NCBI GenBank assembly: GCA_030248065.1
Contig: JASAMV010000254.1
Span: 1 to 64,000, forward strand
Source of the DNA: Rhynchonema sp. JSB1_4
Lineage: Eukaryota; Nematoda; Chromadorea; Monhysterida; Xyalidae
Direction: 5' to 3'
DNA: 64,000 bases
The position numbers and the translations under genes are program-made. The number at the start of each line of letters is the position of its first letter. Within the stretch, counting starts at the first letter, position 1. This document shows positions 1 to 16,588 of the stretch, piece after piece. Below the pieces are notes generated by a model, which saw only the letters and a list, made by a program, of their open reading frames with translations, searched no databases and was not told the DNA's origin.

Positions 1-833
1 GGGGGCATATGCCCGTGTGTTATAGAAAGGTCACCCGCACCACCCGCGTGCCCCGCGGGGCACTCGGTTTTCGCGGGCCCCTACCCCCAAACTTACTCGG
101 AGATCTGTATTAGTAAAAACACGCTCTCCATCACGGCGCGTAAATTCCCTTTTCACTCCCGAAGCCGAAACATTTGTGTGTTGAACAACGTTGCTGTTCG
201 CGTAAGCACGCAACAAGTTGAGGTCAGCCAGCTGGAATTTGTCATCACGTTTTGAATCTGGCCAAAAGCAAGCTTTCAAAAAGAGCGTCTCATGAGCTCG
301 TGCCTGGACTATACGATTGGTATTGGAATCTTTTTCTGTGTAACGTTGCAGACATGAACATCCACAGTTCGCCAAATGCACGCGGAGCGCTTATTGACAT
401 GAGCATCATCACGCTGCAGGACCGCTTTGACGTTGTGTGCTGCATGATTGACTGCCAAATGAGACCAAACAAACATATCATCCAACTTAATATTCGAGAT
501 GTACTGTACGCACATGCTGTTGCACAGTCGCTTGTGCCACGAATTGCCGGAAAGCTAAAATTTTGGAGATTGAGAACACCAACACAAACATAAAATGTGT
601 TCCAAATTGGTGTTTGTATCTCTTTTAAACCGCCTTGTTTTCAAAACATGTGTTATGTTCACAGAGCGGAGCCTACGATAGCAATAATAATCATATTTAT
701 ATCATAATAACAAATAATATAACTTGTGAAATGGACTAAAACACACACAGTAATCCAAGTGTCTTGTGATTTGAGAATCAAGTTCGGGAAGGCGTATGGC
801 TGATACTTATGTAATCTAATTAACATTGATCAA
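1..833. other. Degenerate, duplicated leader region
   Basis: No intact gene is seen here. On the minus strand, about 381-150, a short open stretch looks like real protein (it includes NSNVVQHTNVSASG) and might be a galectin-like exon, but it has no convincing splice sites. On the plus strand 333-480 is one arm of an inverted duplication whose other arm is at 3110-3250. From about 498 onward the DNA is the first copy of a direct duplication repeated at 6147. The rest is AT-rich and featureless. Confidence 0.4.
333..480 (+). repeat. Inverted duplicated exon-like segment, arm 1
   Basis: This stretch is almost identical to the reverse complement of 3110-3250. Both copies open with a pyrimidine-rich acceptor-like tract ending GTAACGTTGCAG. 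Both keep the same open frame (NIHSSPNARGALIDMSIIT, then LQDRFDV). The conserved frame and acceptor suggest an exon copied in opposite orientation. The IDMSIITLQDRFDV stretch resembles a beta-strand pair of galectin domains, which is only an inference. Confidence 0.6.
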
Positions 834-1366
834 TTACAAAACAATCCCGTGCGCCTTCAGAAAGCTCGAAGTGTTGCCATCAATGTTATCATAGTCAATG
901 CCAAGAGTTTTGAAGTGATTCACCAGAAAACTTATTCCCTCTGGCAAGCACTCCGCGGCGTAGAATCTGGAAGGGTCGGATTTGGCAAGTATTGCTGTTA
1001 TTTCAGCAAGTTGAGAATAGACTGACAAACGGATAGAAGACCCGTCTCAAATGTGCGCCATCTAATGCACTATTATGATGATTACCACTACAGCATGCTT
1101 TTACAGCAAATCCAATGAAAAAAACTGAATCATTCATGTCTGCAACGTCGATACCACGAACTGTGACACAGATCATGGGGAGTGTAGCAGTAGCTCTGTG
1201 ACGTGGCACGACACTATCGGTACATGGTGCCTTTGTGACATTTGCAAACTAATGTGGGTACCGGTCTGCAACAATTAGGTACTTGAAAATTAAATGAAAC
1301 TCATTGACATTCAGACCGGTATTCGGACTTATAAAAATGTCGTCAATGCACATCGTCAACTCAGCC
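498..1366. repeat. Direct duplication, copy A
   Basis: About 870 bp that are repeated in the same orientation at 6147-7037 with few differences. The copies share the block starting GTACTGTACGCACATGCTG, the central minus-strand coding block, and the end block with GGTATTCGGACTTATAAA. Similarity stops after TCAACTCAGCC. Copy A carries lesions in the minus-strand gene it contains. Its right end supplies the first codons of the methyltransferase-like ORF at 1337. Confidence 0.85.
834..1345 (-). pseudogene. Pseudogene copy of the hypothetical gene at 6473-7048
   Basis: This is the minus-strand content of duplication copy A. It matches two exons of the copy at 6473-7048. Two lesions are visible. 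A sense codon in RYPHSCANV of the other copy is a TAG stop here. A short deletion has also removed the GTAAGG splice donor that follows VADMNSG in the other copy, so the frame runs on into what should be intron. The terminal exon frame (AAECLPEGISFLVNHF to the stop near 834) is still open and differs from the other copy mainly by conservative changes. The product is unknown. Confidence 0.7.
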
Positions 1367-1912
1367 AACCAACCGCTCACCGAAAAATTGCTGCGTATTT
1401 TCAAAAGTTGTGATCCGACTGCAACTCTTTATGTTGATATCGGTTGCTCAAACGGCTATTTTGCTCAATTGGCCCTGCTCCATGATCTGAGCGTGATTGC
1501 AATCGATCCTTCCGATCAACAACTCAGTCTATTCCATCAATCAATCTCACAAAATCATCAAAATCAACGAAAATTCGCACGCAAATTGAGCGTCTTCCGT
1601 ACGGCGGTGTCGAATTACAGTAGTTTCGAGAATGTCACCCTCCGCTACCGTAATCCGTCGGATCTGACAAGTGCCACGGTGATTGGACAGACTAAAACGG
1701 TGCGATTCGGGTCGAATTCCCGAATTCATTTCAATGCGCCCGGAATTAATTTGGATGATTTGTTGATTTTGAACGATTTTCAACAAATTAATGATGTGAT
1801 CCTTCGCGTCTCCACCAATGGTCACAACTGTCACGTGATCAACGCCGGGCAACGTCTGATGCAAATGGTGAATTGGAGCTTTTTTGAATCGGATGTCAGA
1901 GATTGTATGTAA
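1337..1912 (+). CDS. FkbM-type methyltransferase-like protein, probably degenerate or incomplete
   Basis: The first ATG in frame is at 1337; an earlier open stretch lacks an ATG. The protein of about 191 residues has a Rossmann SAM-binding motif near its start (LYVDIGCSNGYFAQLALL), the acidic strand-2 end (VIAIDPS), and a later INLDDLL block typical of FkbM methyltransferases (TTLDDLL). The family's next motif, normally LKIDVEG, reads LRVSTNG here, so acidic residues expected in the active region are missing. The last codons (GATTGTATGT) could instead be a splice donor, in which case a 3' exon is missing. The first ten codons lie in duplicated DNA shared with 7000-7037. It may be a decaying or inactive enzyme. 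Confidence 0.55.
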   Translation: MSSMHIVNSANQPLTEKLLRIFKSCDPTATLYVDIGCSNGYFAQLALLHDLSVIAIDPSDQQLSLFHQSISQNHQNQRKFARKLSVFRTAVSNYSSFENVTLRYRNPSDLTSATVIGQTKTVRFGSNSRIHFNAPGINLDDLLILNDFQQINDVILRVSTNGHNCHVINAGQRLMQMVNWSFFESDVRDCM

Positions 1913-1977
1913 TGTGTGAAACATCTGATAAAAACTACATACGATTTGAACCTTGATAGTTAAAACAAAAAAGCCGC

Positions 1978-4900
1978 TCAGTCACTGATTTCTGCCTTCA
2001 CGCGGGTGTCCCGTAATTCGAATTCGAACGTTGTACTAGCTTTGTGGTGGTCGGTGGTCACTACGCTTTGTTGAATATGGAAATCAAAAGAAGCACAGTT
2101 AACATAACGGGTAGTACTTTCCACAGGCACTGGAATCTCTTTAAAATTTTTATTTCGGTCGCTGGATTTCAACTTCCAGTCGAGATACATGTAACAATAC
2201 AATGTAATCGCAAGAGGAACTAGTGTTAGAAACTGGGAAAAGTATGGTAGTAATATTGTTGTAAAGTATCACGCCCAAAACCCCATTTTCGGAAGATAAA
2301 TTCGCTCGGAAAACAAATTAACAGGAAACAATTCATTTGACATTGTTGTCAGTCAGCCTATGATCCAACGAGCATGGGTTCTGGCCAGGCACGATTGGAT
2401 ATATTATTTGAATCCAGGCGTAAAAGACTACTAAATTTTTTGATTTCAGTGATGACGCAAGTTACACATTATTTTAGTTTCCACTACCATTATATCCAAT
2501 CCTGCCAGTCAGCTACTGCCAATTCACGCCACCATTGTGGGTGCGCCAATCGGTGTCAAGTCATACAGGTCCGTCATGGTCAACACGTGTGCCCAAACAT
2601 CCGTGCCCGGGGCACAGGCGGTGCTGCCCAAGTTCTCGCAGTTGTAGAAGATCACACTTGCCTGGATGCAGAAACAATCAACGTGTCACTACGACGATCA
2701 AGTCGCACGTATAAATTTTTTGTCCAACACTGTGACCCCGCCGACCCTAACTCATTCGCCACGATGGTAAACAGACACCGAAAAAGCACATCTATACTAC
2801 TAAAACAGGAAGACGTATGTATGTCTGTCTGTCTGTGGCCCCCTCCCTAGGTGCGGAGGGTCAATTTTCACGGGTGGCTTTGGGTATGCTAACGGGTCTT
2901 CGGGGGGGGGGGGGGGGAGGGGGCACGGCACGGACACGGCGCTGTAGCCGGGCCGTAGGCACGGGTCCCGGCTAGTTTTGTGTAGATCCCGTTAATGAAA
3001 CCAACATGAGCGTAACCAGTCAGCGGCATTTCAGTGTTTTGGAATTTGTGAAGTGCACCGGCCACCCAGACACCATTGATGTACAGCTAGAATGTTCAGT
3101 TGAACATATTTGTTTGGTCTCATTTGGCAGTCAATCATGCAGCACACCAACATCAAAGCGGTCCTGCAGCGTGATGATGCTCATGTCAATAAGCGCTCCA
3201 CGTGCATTTGGCGAACTGTGGATGTTCATGTCTGCAACGTTACACATAAAAATGATTGCCAATCGTACTACAGTTTGCGAAACACAGGTACTGTACATTT
3301 CCGGGAAAGAGGTAGCTGCACTAATGCACACGGGGGAGGGTACGATTAATTTGCATGTAAAGTACAGGAATTATCGGGTTTTTGCTTTACTATCGCGCGC
3401 ACCCGCGCGCAAGTTAATCGTACACCCGCGGTTGGTACATGTACTGGTGCAGCTATGTATACCCGGGGGAAATATTGCTACAGACCAATGTTGTACTCGG
3501 CTCGGCGCTGAAATAGCCATGTATTGAATAGTTTATCTAACCGAACGGCAAGGTGAGCCCTTTCAACAGATCATTGTATCCCCCATCGTAGTATTGTGGG
3601 CCGCTCGCGCGCGTGTTCGTCGAATCCAAACGCCAACGCCAACCGACACTGCGGTAGGGGCCACTCGGCGCGCCATCCCATTCCTGTGAGTGTACGCTTG
3701 CTTGGGATGGGTGTGATCCACTATGATTGCGCGCCACACCTGATTAATCAAGCGCACGAAACATCAACTATGTCAAATCACTCACGCATTCGGCAAAACA
3801 CTGCGATATGTAAAACCAGAAGTTGTTGTTGTTAGTGGCTTGTGTCAGCTTGATGGCAAACCCAATGCTCTTTGTCGGCATTTTTGACGGTGACGGACTT
3901 TCGATCGTGACTTTCAGTTCTCGGTCTGTGATTATAATCGATGATTGACATGAAAACGATAGAAAAACATCTCAATAATTTAAAAAAATAGGCACTCGCA
4001 AATCCCTGCGGCACGTTGTTCCATGTGCTTCCGACAGCGTCGTCGAAGTTGATCGCTGTTTCATCCTGCAATCTTTCACTGTCTGTTCGTTTGTTGATTC
4101 AGCGACGTTGAATAAGTAAAGGCCTAACTATACTCCTCCCCCCAAAAAAAAAAAAAAAAACCCCGGGGGCGGGGCCCCCATGCACCACCACGGCGCGCGA
4201 ATTCCTCTCCCCCCCGGGAACACTTAAACTGAATGGCACAAACGGGAATGGGTTCCGGTATGCCACTTTCGAATCGCAGTTGATTTGGATCGGAGTGCAC
4301 ACATTTCCACTCGTAGTTGATGAACTGTGATTGCCAACCGAGGCGTCGATGCGCAAATTCAGCAACAAATTGACGATTGATCCACACCTGGGAACGTGTT
4401 AAAAGATTGAGCATTTTTGTAACATAAAGATGTTTGCATTAATTTTTCGCGAAAATACAGAAACATTTGGTTTTCTCACGAATAGGTGTGAAAGAGAGGC
4501 ATGCTGACACAGAGTTCTCTGAAATATTCAACATTACCATGTTTAGAGGAAGCATTAGAGACGGGAGATGCAAAAAAAGGTACGACAAAAGGAAAAAGGA
4601 GAGACAGCACGAAATGTGTCATTGCATATTCTATTGCCAATTTTGAAAAGTTCCAAAAATGCTCCACACCGATTTTTAGAATTTCCATAAAATTTGCTAT
4701 CGGACTGAATAGGATGACCCAACTATTAAGGCAATGAATACACCATTCAAATGCAGGAGCAGCTTCGGTAAATCGGCACAGCAAAAACACACACACCTCA
4801 AATCCCACTGCCGTCACACGAAGACGATGTTCGAACTCAGCACTCGGCTTCAGGGCTTGCAGCGGCGGTGAGTCAACGTACAGAACTTCTGGAACACATA

Positions 4901-5147
4901 ATTTTAGAAGCAATGTTGTTTCGTATATCATTTCATTAAATTGTTTATTGCATATAATCAAACGCTAACTTTCGATAGGTCCCCATCGCCCGGCAATGTG
5001 TGTCGTGAAGTACATGTACTCGATGCCTTTGCTGGGAACATAATGTATCATGAGGTTGGCGGCCAGATCACCTCCGCTGTCAATTCGCATATTTGTGGCT
5101 TGTAGACCGAAAGCAGCCTTCAAATTCGCCTTCATGACAATCGATAC
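1978..5147 (-). CDS. Hypothetical multi-exon gene with a galectin-like domain
   Basis: Three consecutive exons join in frame: 5147-about 4974 (acceptor AACCCAG), 4888-4797 and about 4410-4200. Together they read like a galectin fold: a strand with RIDSGGDLAANLMIHY, then a WG-containing turn (AGRWGPIEK), then FEHRLRV, GFEVWINRQFVAEF and AHRR. Two sugar-contact positions of classical galectins (H-x-N-x-R and W-G-x-E-x-R) are only partly kept, so ligand binding is doubtful. Further likely exons follow at about 4075-3985 (VGSTWNNVPQGF), 3935-3835 (KMPTKSIGFAIKLTQ), 3740-3560, 2770-2560 (IFYNCENLGSTACAPG) and 2202-1978 (stop at 1978). Joining all of these into one gene is inference. A possible signal-peptide exon lies near 5960-5885 (MIPIVALVIIGTAGIV). 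Confidence 0.4.
3110..3250 (-). repeat. Inverted duplicated exon-like segment, arm 2
   Basis: Reverse-complement partner of 333-480, with the same acceptor-like start and the same open frame. The frame diverges after RFDV because of a one-base length difference. Confidence 0.6.
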
Positions 5148-5589
5148 CTGGGTTGGTTGAATAGGTGTGGCAATGTTGGCTGATTGTTTTTTTTTCGTTA
5201 ACTCAAATCGTCAGCGTTGGTCCTCAACTCCGGCCAGAACACATGTGCTATATCTCATGCACGTGAGTTGCGTGCATTTGATGCCGCGACTGCGTACACA
5301 TCCAAAATTGAGTGCGGGAAATGTTAGCCTTCACGGTAGACCCGAGCCAAACACAGGTGGATACCGCGACGTTCGGTCGCCATCACCAACCGATCCTTTG
5401 CTCGGTGGCAGTGCGGTGCCCAACCTCTGCACTATTTTGGCCGTTGTTCCACACCGAGTGTTGCAGTTGACAAAAACGTTGGCAGATGTCCATATGCCAC
5501 AGTCATTCTGACACAGCTCGCCTGCTGAACGGTTGTAAACCGCACATGCTCCTGAAGTGACTACGTGTTCCATGGTGGAGGACCGTGTC

Positions 5590-5830
5590 AATTTTAGTTT
5601 GGGCTTATGGTAATGTCGTCCGTCAAATCATGCCGTCGCATCTTATGGTCAAATCAGATGTATTATTTTGCGCGCTCACTTGGGGTTCATGTACTATTAT
5701 ACATATACTCTGGCAATTCTTGGGAAACTTCCCCCCTCCCAACCCCCCCACACCCCCCCCCCCACCCAAAAACCCAAAAATATACTTGTTTGACGGCTTT
5801 TTTTGACGACATGGTTTGACGACAAAACTA
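5590..5830. mobile_element. Possible diverged foldback MITE remnant
   Basis: Contains phrases of the foldback family at 15946 (ATACTCTGGCAATTCTTGGGAAACTT) in pieces, around a C-rich low-complexity tract at 5732-5768, with GTCGTCCGTCAAATCATG at one side and TTTGACGACA at the other. The structure is too eroded to define its ends. Confidence 0.35.
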
Positions 5831-6146
5831 GAAGCCCTGAACAACAACACTGCTATTTTTTTGCAATACATAGTTGTTACATGTCAACAGTACCGTGAAC
5901 TTGATCTACAATTCCCGCTGTTCCAATGATGACCAAAGCCACAATCGGTATCATCTTCAAGATTTGTGTTCTCTTTCTGAGCTGCAGTAAAAGAACTTAT
6001 GAAATGAAAATTCACCTGAAAGTCCGGCTTCAAGAACGCGCAGCGGAGGAATGTAACAGCTGTGGTCAAAATATTTGTGAATTTTCTGTAATTTTGTGTC
6101 CAAAATTGTTGGAATTATTTTTGAAGTGGAATATTGGGTTCCTTCG

Positions 6147-7037
6147 ACATGTACTGTACGCACATGCTGTTGCACAGTCGCTTGTGCCACCGAATTGCAG
6201 GAAAGCCAAAATTTTGGTGATTGAGAAGACCAACGAACATAAAATGTGCCCCAAATTGGTGTTTTTATCTGTTTTAAATCGCCTTCTTTTCAAAACATGT
6301 GTTACGTTCACAGAGCGGGGCTTACGGTGGCAATAAACATATTTATCATAATAATAAATAATAACTTGTGAAATGGACTAAAACACACACAGTAATCCAA
6401 GTGTCTTGTGATTTAAGAATCAAGTCCGGGAAGGCATATCGGTTGACATTTTATAATCTAAATATTGAGCAATTACAACGCAATCCCGTGCGCCTTTAGA
6501 AAGCTCGAGGTGTCGCCATCAATGTTATCATAGTCAATGCCAAGAGTTTTGAAGTAGTTTACAAGAAAACTTATTTCCTCTGGCAAGCACTCCGTGGCGT
6601 AGAATCTGGAAGGGTCGCATTTAGCAAGTTTTACTATTATTTCTTTTATTTCAGCAATAGGAAAATTGAGAATAAACAACACAAACATGGAAGACCACGA
6701 CCCAAACGTGCGACATCTAGTGCACTATTGTGATTTACTATGCATATTATTGCTTTTACAGCAAATCCAGTGAAAACAAAACTGAATCATTTTACCTTAC
6801 CTGAATTCATGTCTGCAACGTCGATACCACGAACTGTGACACAGATCATGGGGAGTGTAGCAGTAGCTCTGTGACGTGGCACGACACTCTTGGTACATGG
6901 TGCCTTTGTGACATTTGCACACGAATGTGGGTACCGGTCTGCAACAATTGGGTACGTGAAAATTAAATGAAACTCATTGACATTCAGACCGGTATTCGGA
7001 CTTATAAAGATGTCGTCAATGCCTATCGTCAACTCAG
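6147..7037. repeat. Direct duplication, copy B
   Basis: Second copy of the segment at 498-1366. It retains the intact open frame and the GTAAGG donor lost in copy A. Small indels separate the copies, including an extra stretch around 6640-6660. Confidence 0.85.
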
Positions 7038-7401
7038 CCCTGATATTTCAATACCATGTATACCGCGCTCATTCGGGCTGTTTGAGTTGACTGACAGCCA
7101 GTGCGCGTTGACTACTAAACAATTGGCCGGTATTCGCTAGCGATTCAGAAAAGCCATTGAGTGACAAGTGTAACACACACGTCAATCAATCCCGAATAAA
7201 TGATGTGCATTCTTTTGGGACGAGGACTTCAATTTCGGGGCCCTTTGCAAATGACGGACCGGCCAACCCTGCCGTGATGCGCACGTACAACGGTCGATGC
7301 AGCGTTGCCCATCGACAGTCATCGTCGCTGTTGCATTGTTTCGGGTAGGTCTTGCGGAAACCGAACTCCGCCTGCGCCGACTCCGGTAAAATCGATATCA
7401 C
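6473..7401 (-). CDS. Hypothetical gene, intact paralogue of the 834-1345 pseudogene
   Basis: A clear internal exon spans about 7048-6804. Its acceptor is ATATCAG, its donor is G|GTAAGG, and it encodes IGIDDIFISPNTGLNV, then ATATLPMICVTVRGIDVADM. The terminal exon (acceptor CCTTCCAG) encodes ECLPEEISFLVNYF, then DYDNIDGDTSSFLKAHGIAL, with the stop at 6473. Upstream, 7401-7186 is another likely coding stretch (DDCRWATLHRPLYVRITAGL); its link to the rest is not proven. I do not recognise the family. Several cysteines and the neighbouring galectin-like exons suggest an extracellular protein, which is inference. Confidence 0.45.
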
Positions 7402-8183
7402 CGAACGTTCGTGCTCTCTGAACTTTCCAGGAATCTTTTAATTTTCGATGTTTTTGAGTAACAGTTATGGTTCACCAAGCAGGTCCTGCCTGACTGACCT
7501 GTAATGTTCGGTTCGGAACAGGTTGGAAGCGGGAAACACAAGATAGTAACCACCAAGTGGGTTAAGTGAAGTGCAAGCATGATTTTGTTAACCAGAGAGT
7601 GGCAAGCTCTTCGTTGGTGCACAACACAAACGAAATACGCAGTAGTACCTTTTGTGTTGTATGAGAATAGAAAATGCAATGGCGTTTTTTGTTTTGTGCT
7701 GTTTGAAAACCAATTGTGAAGCCACCACGCTGCACGTTTAGGTGATTACATTCAGGTTAACCGTGTTGTTTGTGAATCAAGTGCTTTCCTCCTTTCAAAT
7801 AACTGGAACACGAACAGGTTTTTATTTCGAACAAAAACACATTTGGAGGAAATTTATAATCTGGTAGGCAATAGATGTTTTAAGGAAACCCACATTTAGG
7901 ACAGAAAACGGCAGATAGATAAAGGCAAAATAAACACGAAAAATAGCAACAAGCAAATTTATAGACAAGACTGAAAGTTGCACGAGATTTGCACACAGGC
8001 AATAAAGTGAAACCGGTGCCGCGAAAACCCACAGCATTATAATATACGAGAATACAACAAGGTATTGAAAAACCGATACAACGGTATTTTATGTACAAAG
8101 TGCTAATAAAAAATCTCAACATATTTAGAATATTATTTTGAAGCCGACATCATTCTCTCCTGAGCAAAAGCCGTCTGTGTCCC
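7402..8183. other. Intergenic, no gene seen
   Basis: AT-rich sequence downstream of the copine stop. No open frame with protein-like composition and no repeat structure were seen. Confidence 0.5.
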
Positions 8184-13554
<5,371 letters not shown>

Positions 13555-14716
13555 TTTGAGGTTGTTTTTTAATGTTTATTATGCAATCTCTGAAAAATAA
13601 AAAATGAAAAATAATACAGTCGAATGGTGACTGGCCACACACAGCTAGCAAATTGCAAAATAAAAATATAATTATCGGAAATAAAGCAGATGTGTGCACC
13701 TTGCCACCTGCTAAAAAAATAAACACCCGCTCGAAACTGGTCGTAACCACTGCGGTCAAACGATATGTATGGCAGAACGGCACAGAAAATTGCCGATATA
13801 ACCCAAACAAAAAACACGCGAAACGTGAAAATATCAGTGCACAGTTCAGAGAAAAACAGCCAACAGCAACAGCTCTTTCCTGTTACTAAGCACAGGCAGC
13901 ACTTGTTTCTACCAGCAGCGCACAGCTCAGCACGAATACATAAGCTGTGATGGCGCAAACGCAAAACACTGTCAGGCAGCCAAACCCAGCCATCGGAGCG
14001 AGCGTTATCATAAAAAACACGTCCAGTCTCAGTTGCTGCCATTGAAGTATGCATTTGGACACACGCGTACGTACAGGGTGACTCACAAAGACGACACACA
14101 CACACAGTGACGTCAACAAATTCGTATCGTGATGCTATTCCTGTTGACGAGCTACCCTCTGTTTTGTACTGCGCGTTGGCGGCGTGGTGGTTATTACGAA
14201 ATAGTAAAGATTTTTTTGACGAAATATCACACAAAGACAAAACTGTACGCACATCATGATTTTAGGCGAAATATTGCCACATCTGATCAGGCATGTGAGA
14301 AAACACCAGTTGAAACTTTCCAGAAACACACAAACCAATTGTTTTGTTATGTTTATTCTGAGAAATCTAGTGAACTAATGTCATTCGTATGACAGAAAAC
14401 AATTGATAACAAATTTAACAAGAACGCTAGCCAAACGTCTGGGAGTAACTGATGGTGCAGGTAGCACACATTTTGCACAAAAATTGGATAAAGTAAACTA
14501 TGACATTACTATTTCTGTCCAATACAGTCCCATCCCGATCATCAATATCTCAAACAATTATTGCCACAATAAGTTCCAGATCACAAGACTAAACAAGAAC
14601 CAACTCATGGGAAACAAACGAACACAACTCGAAGAAGGAACAAAAACACAAAGTGGGAGCACTCTGTTTGATTAGGTATGAAGAATTGAATCTCAAAAAC
14701 AAATATTCGAGTGTCA
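13555..14716. other. Copine upstream region
   Basis: Between the copine start and the CHCHD4 stop. A long minus-strand open frame (14252-13569) has the cysteine/leucine-rich composition of chance translation and no recognisable domain. Probably promoter and 5' UTR DNA. Confidence 0.4.
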
Positions 14717-16588
14717 CTATCTTTTCGGTGCATGTACATGTCCATAAGTATCTTCATGTTCACTTGGATCCAACAATCCCCCACCTCCCCGATCGTCCTT
14801 GGCAGAGGAATTCTCATCTGATTCTTCTTTGTCATCGTCCCCTGAAATATCAAGAAAATGTGGCCTAACCTTGTTAAGTCAAGCAGTTATGTCGTTGGTT
14901 AGTCAGCTTGAGCTATATAACCTGGGGATCAGGCCACACTGAGCTAACTTCCTAGCAAATTCTGGAATGGCCAACTCCAACTTTTGGCCAAAATTTTTGC
15001 CATTTACCCCAGAAAAAAACATGTTTTTTTCATTTTTTTGGTGGAGCGAGCAAGCTGGCAGACGGTTTGGGGTACGGGATTTGGTAGCTCGAGCTAGCTA
15101 CCTGGCTGAGGGGATAATACCCCCCAAACCCGAGCCCAACCACATCACTGTTCACCAGTGCTGTGGCTATTTCTGAAGGCGAGATACTGTACCTTGCGGC
15201 TAAAAAGAGGAGAGATACCGGGGTACTGTACCCAGAATTTTGGGGGGACTCCAATTTGGGGGCGGATGGGGGGGAAGAAAATTTAGGGGGAGATACTGTA
15301 CCATACTACTTTTGCGAGAATTCAATTTTTATAGTTTAAAATGTGCACAAATCGCACGGAGCGCGCAAATGTTTGCACTTTTGGTCGATTTTGACCCAAT
15401 TTTTGGCCATTTTGGATAAAAAAGGATACCTTTGGGGTGAAATTATGAAAAAATTGGGGGAGATACCGTACCAGAGAGGTGGAGATACCGTACCTTCGGT
15501 CCCCCACCACCCAGCCACAGCGGTTGTTCACTGCAGTCAGGGGATCAACCAAAAATTACCAAACGAGCAAGTTGGGCAGGCATACCTGTCGGATAAACAG
15601 TAGGGTATTTGGTGAAACAATCTTGCATCTGCATAAACTGCTCAACGCAATCGCTGCCTTTCGGCTCGGCGGTGCTGGAAATAAACAAACCCTCAAAACC
15701 AAAATATTGTTGATAAAACACAATTAATCTGAAAGTAGCTGATGCTCTCAATTTGTGTGTTTTTTGTCGCCGGTTTGGCTGACTGCGGACCGAATCAGCT
15801 TTGCGTCTCTGCTGCTTTTATGTAAATGGTGAAGTGAAACATTTTCGACGAAGCACAGGTTCTTGACGTGTAAATGTGAACTGCGCAAATAAAATTCAGC
15901 CATCAGTTTACGTATTGATGACGAAAAGCTAAAGCTACCATGGCTTATAGTACTGTGGTGCGGTCAAACCAAGGCGTCAATTCATTTCGTCACATCACAT
16001 ATACTCTGACAATTCTTTTGGGAGAAACTTTTCAAACGCGTTGCCTGATCCGTAAAGCGCATGATGCGTGCATTGGCTATAGCGGTCACGTGACTTCTGT
16101 AGCCAGTGCACGCATAATGCGCTTTACGGATCAGGCAACGCGGTAGAAAAGTTTCTCCCAAAAGAATTGCCAGAGTATATATTATTTCTCGCGCTCATTT
16201 GGCGCTCATATATCATTGCTTGATTTGACGAAAAGATTTGACGCCTTGACTTGATGACAGCACTATTAGCCGCCACCATTTGACCAACCTGTAGTGAAAA
16301 CAGCTGAAAGCTTGGCGAAATTCATAGCCACACGGGCCGGACACCATTCCGGACATACACGGACACGACCAGTTAATCTCGCCGTTGTCTTTGATCGCAC
16401 CTGACCACAATCAATGTGATGTTTCATTGTGGAGATGAAAATGAAACAATTCAAACCAATACAGCAAAATTCAAACATTTTCCTGTGCCAACCTTCCTCC
16501 TCCGGTTTTGGTATGGAAATCAACGGCTCGTCGTCTTTGAGCGGTGCGTTGTGGTCTTCTTTCGTTACGAATATGATCACGTCCTTCC
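14717..16588 (-). CDS. CHCHD4: CHCHD4/MIA40-type mitochondrial oxidoreductase (first exon not found)
   Basis: The redox-active receptor of the intermembrane-space disulfide relay oxidises incoming CX9C and CX3C proteins. Four exons join in frame: 16588-about 16492 ([17 protein letters not shown]), about 16400-16290, about 15677-15589 and 14841-14717. The redox motif is present as WSCPCMSGM. The twin CX9C helices are present: [11 protein letters not shown] and [12 protein letters not shown] short acidic tail ([12 protein letters not shown]) precedes the stop at 14717, as in animal MIA40. The exon for the first few residues, upstream of GKDVIIF, must lie above 16588 and is too short to identify safely. 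Introns 3 and 4 hold MITEs. Confidence 0.9.
15156..15523. mobile_element. hAT-like MITE in CHCHD4 intron (CAGTGCTGTGGCT family)
   Basis: The left end is CAGTGCTGTGGCT and the right end is AGCCACAGCGG, two bases short of a perfect match. Flanks are CTGTTCAC and TTGTTCAC (7/8). The inner word GGAGATAC(C/T)GTACC is repeated at least four times, and a CGCACGGAGCGCGC core is present. Confidence 0.75.
15946..16267. mobile_element. Foldback MITE in CHCHD4 intron
   Basis: Nearly a full-length hairpin. The arms contain AATTCTTTTGGGAGAAACTT and GCGTTGCCTGATCCGTAAAG on the left and their reverse complements on the right. The outer ends read TATAGTACTGTGG and, on the other strand, TAATAGTGCTGTC, next to TA, which suggests a mariner-like element. 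Related copies lie at 46027-46207 and 30674-30804. Confidence 0.8.

Noticed and set aside
13569..14252. Long (227-codon) minus-strand open frame upstream of copine
   Set aside because: Composition is typical of chance translation, it overlaps other frames of similar quality, and it shows no domain; more likely promoter or UTR sequence.
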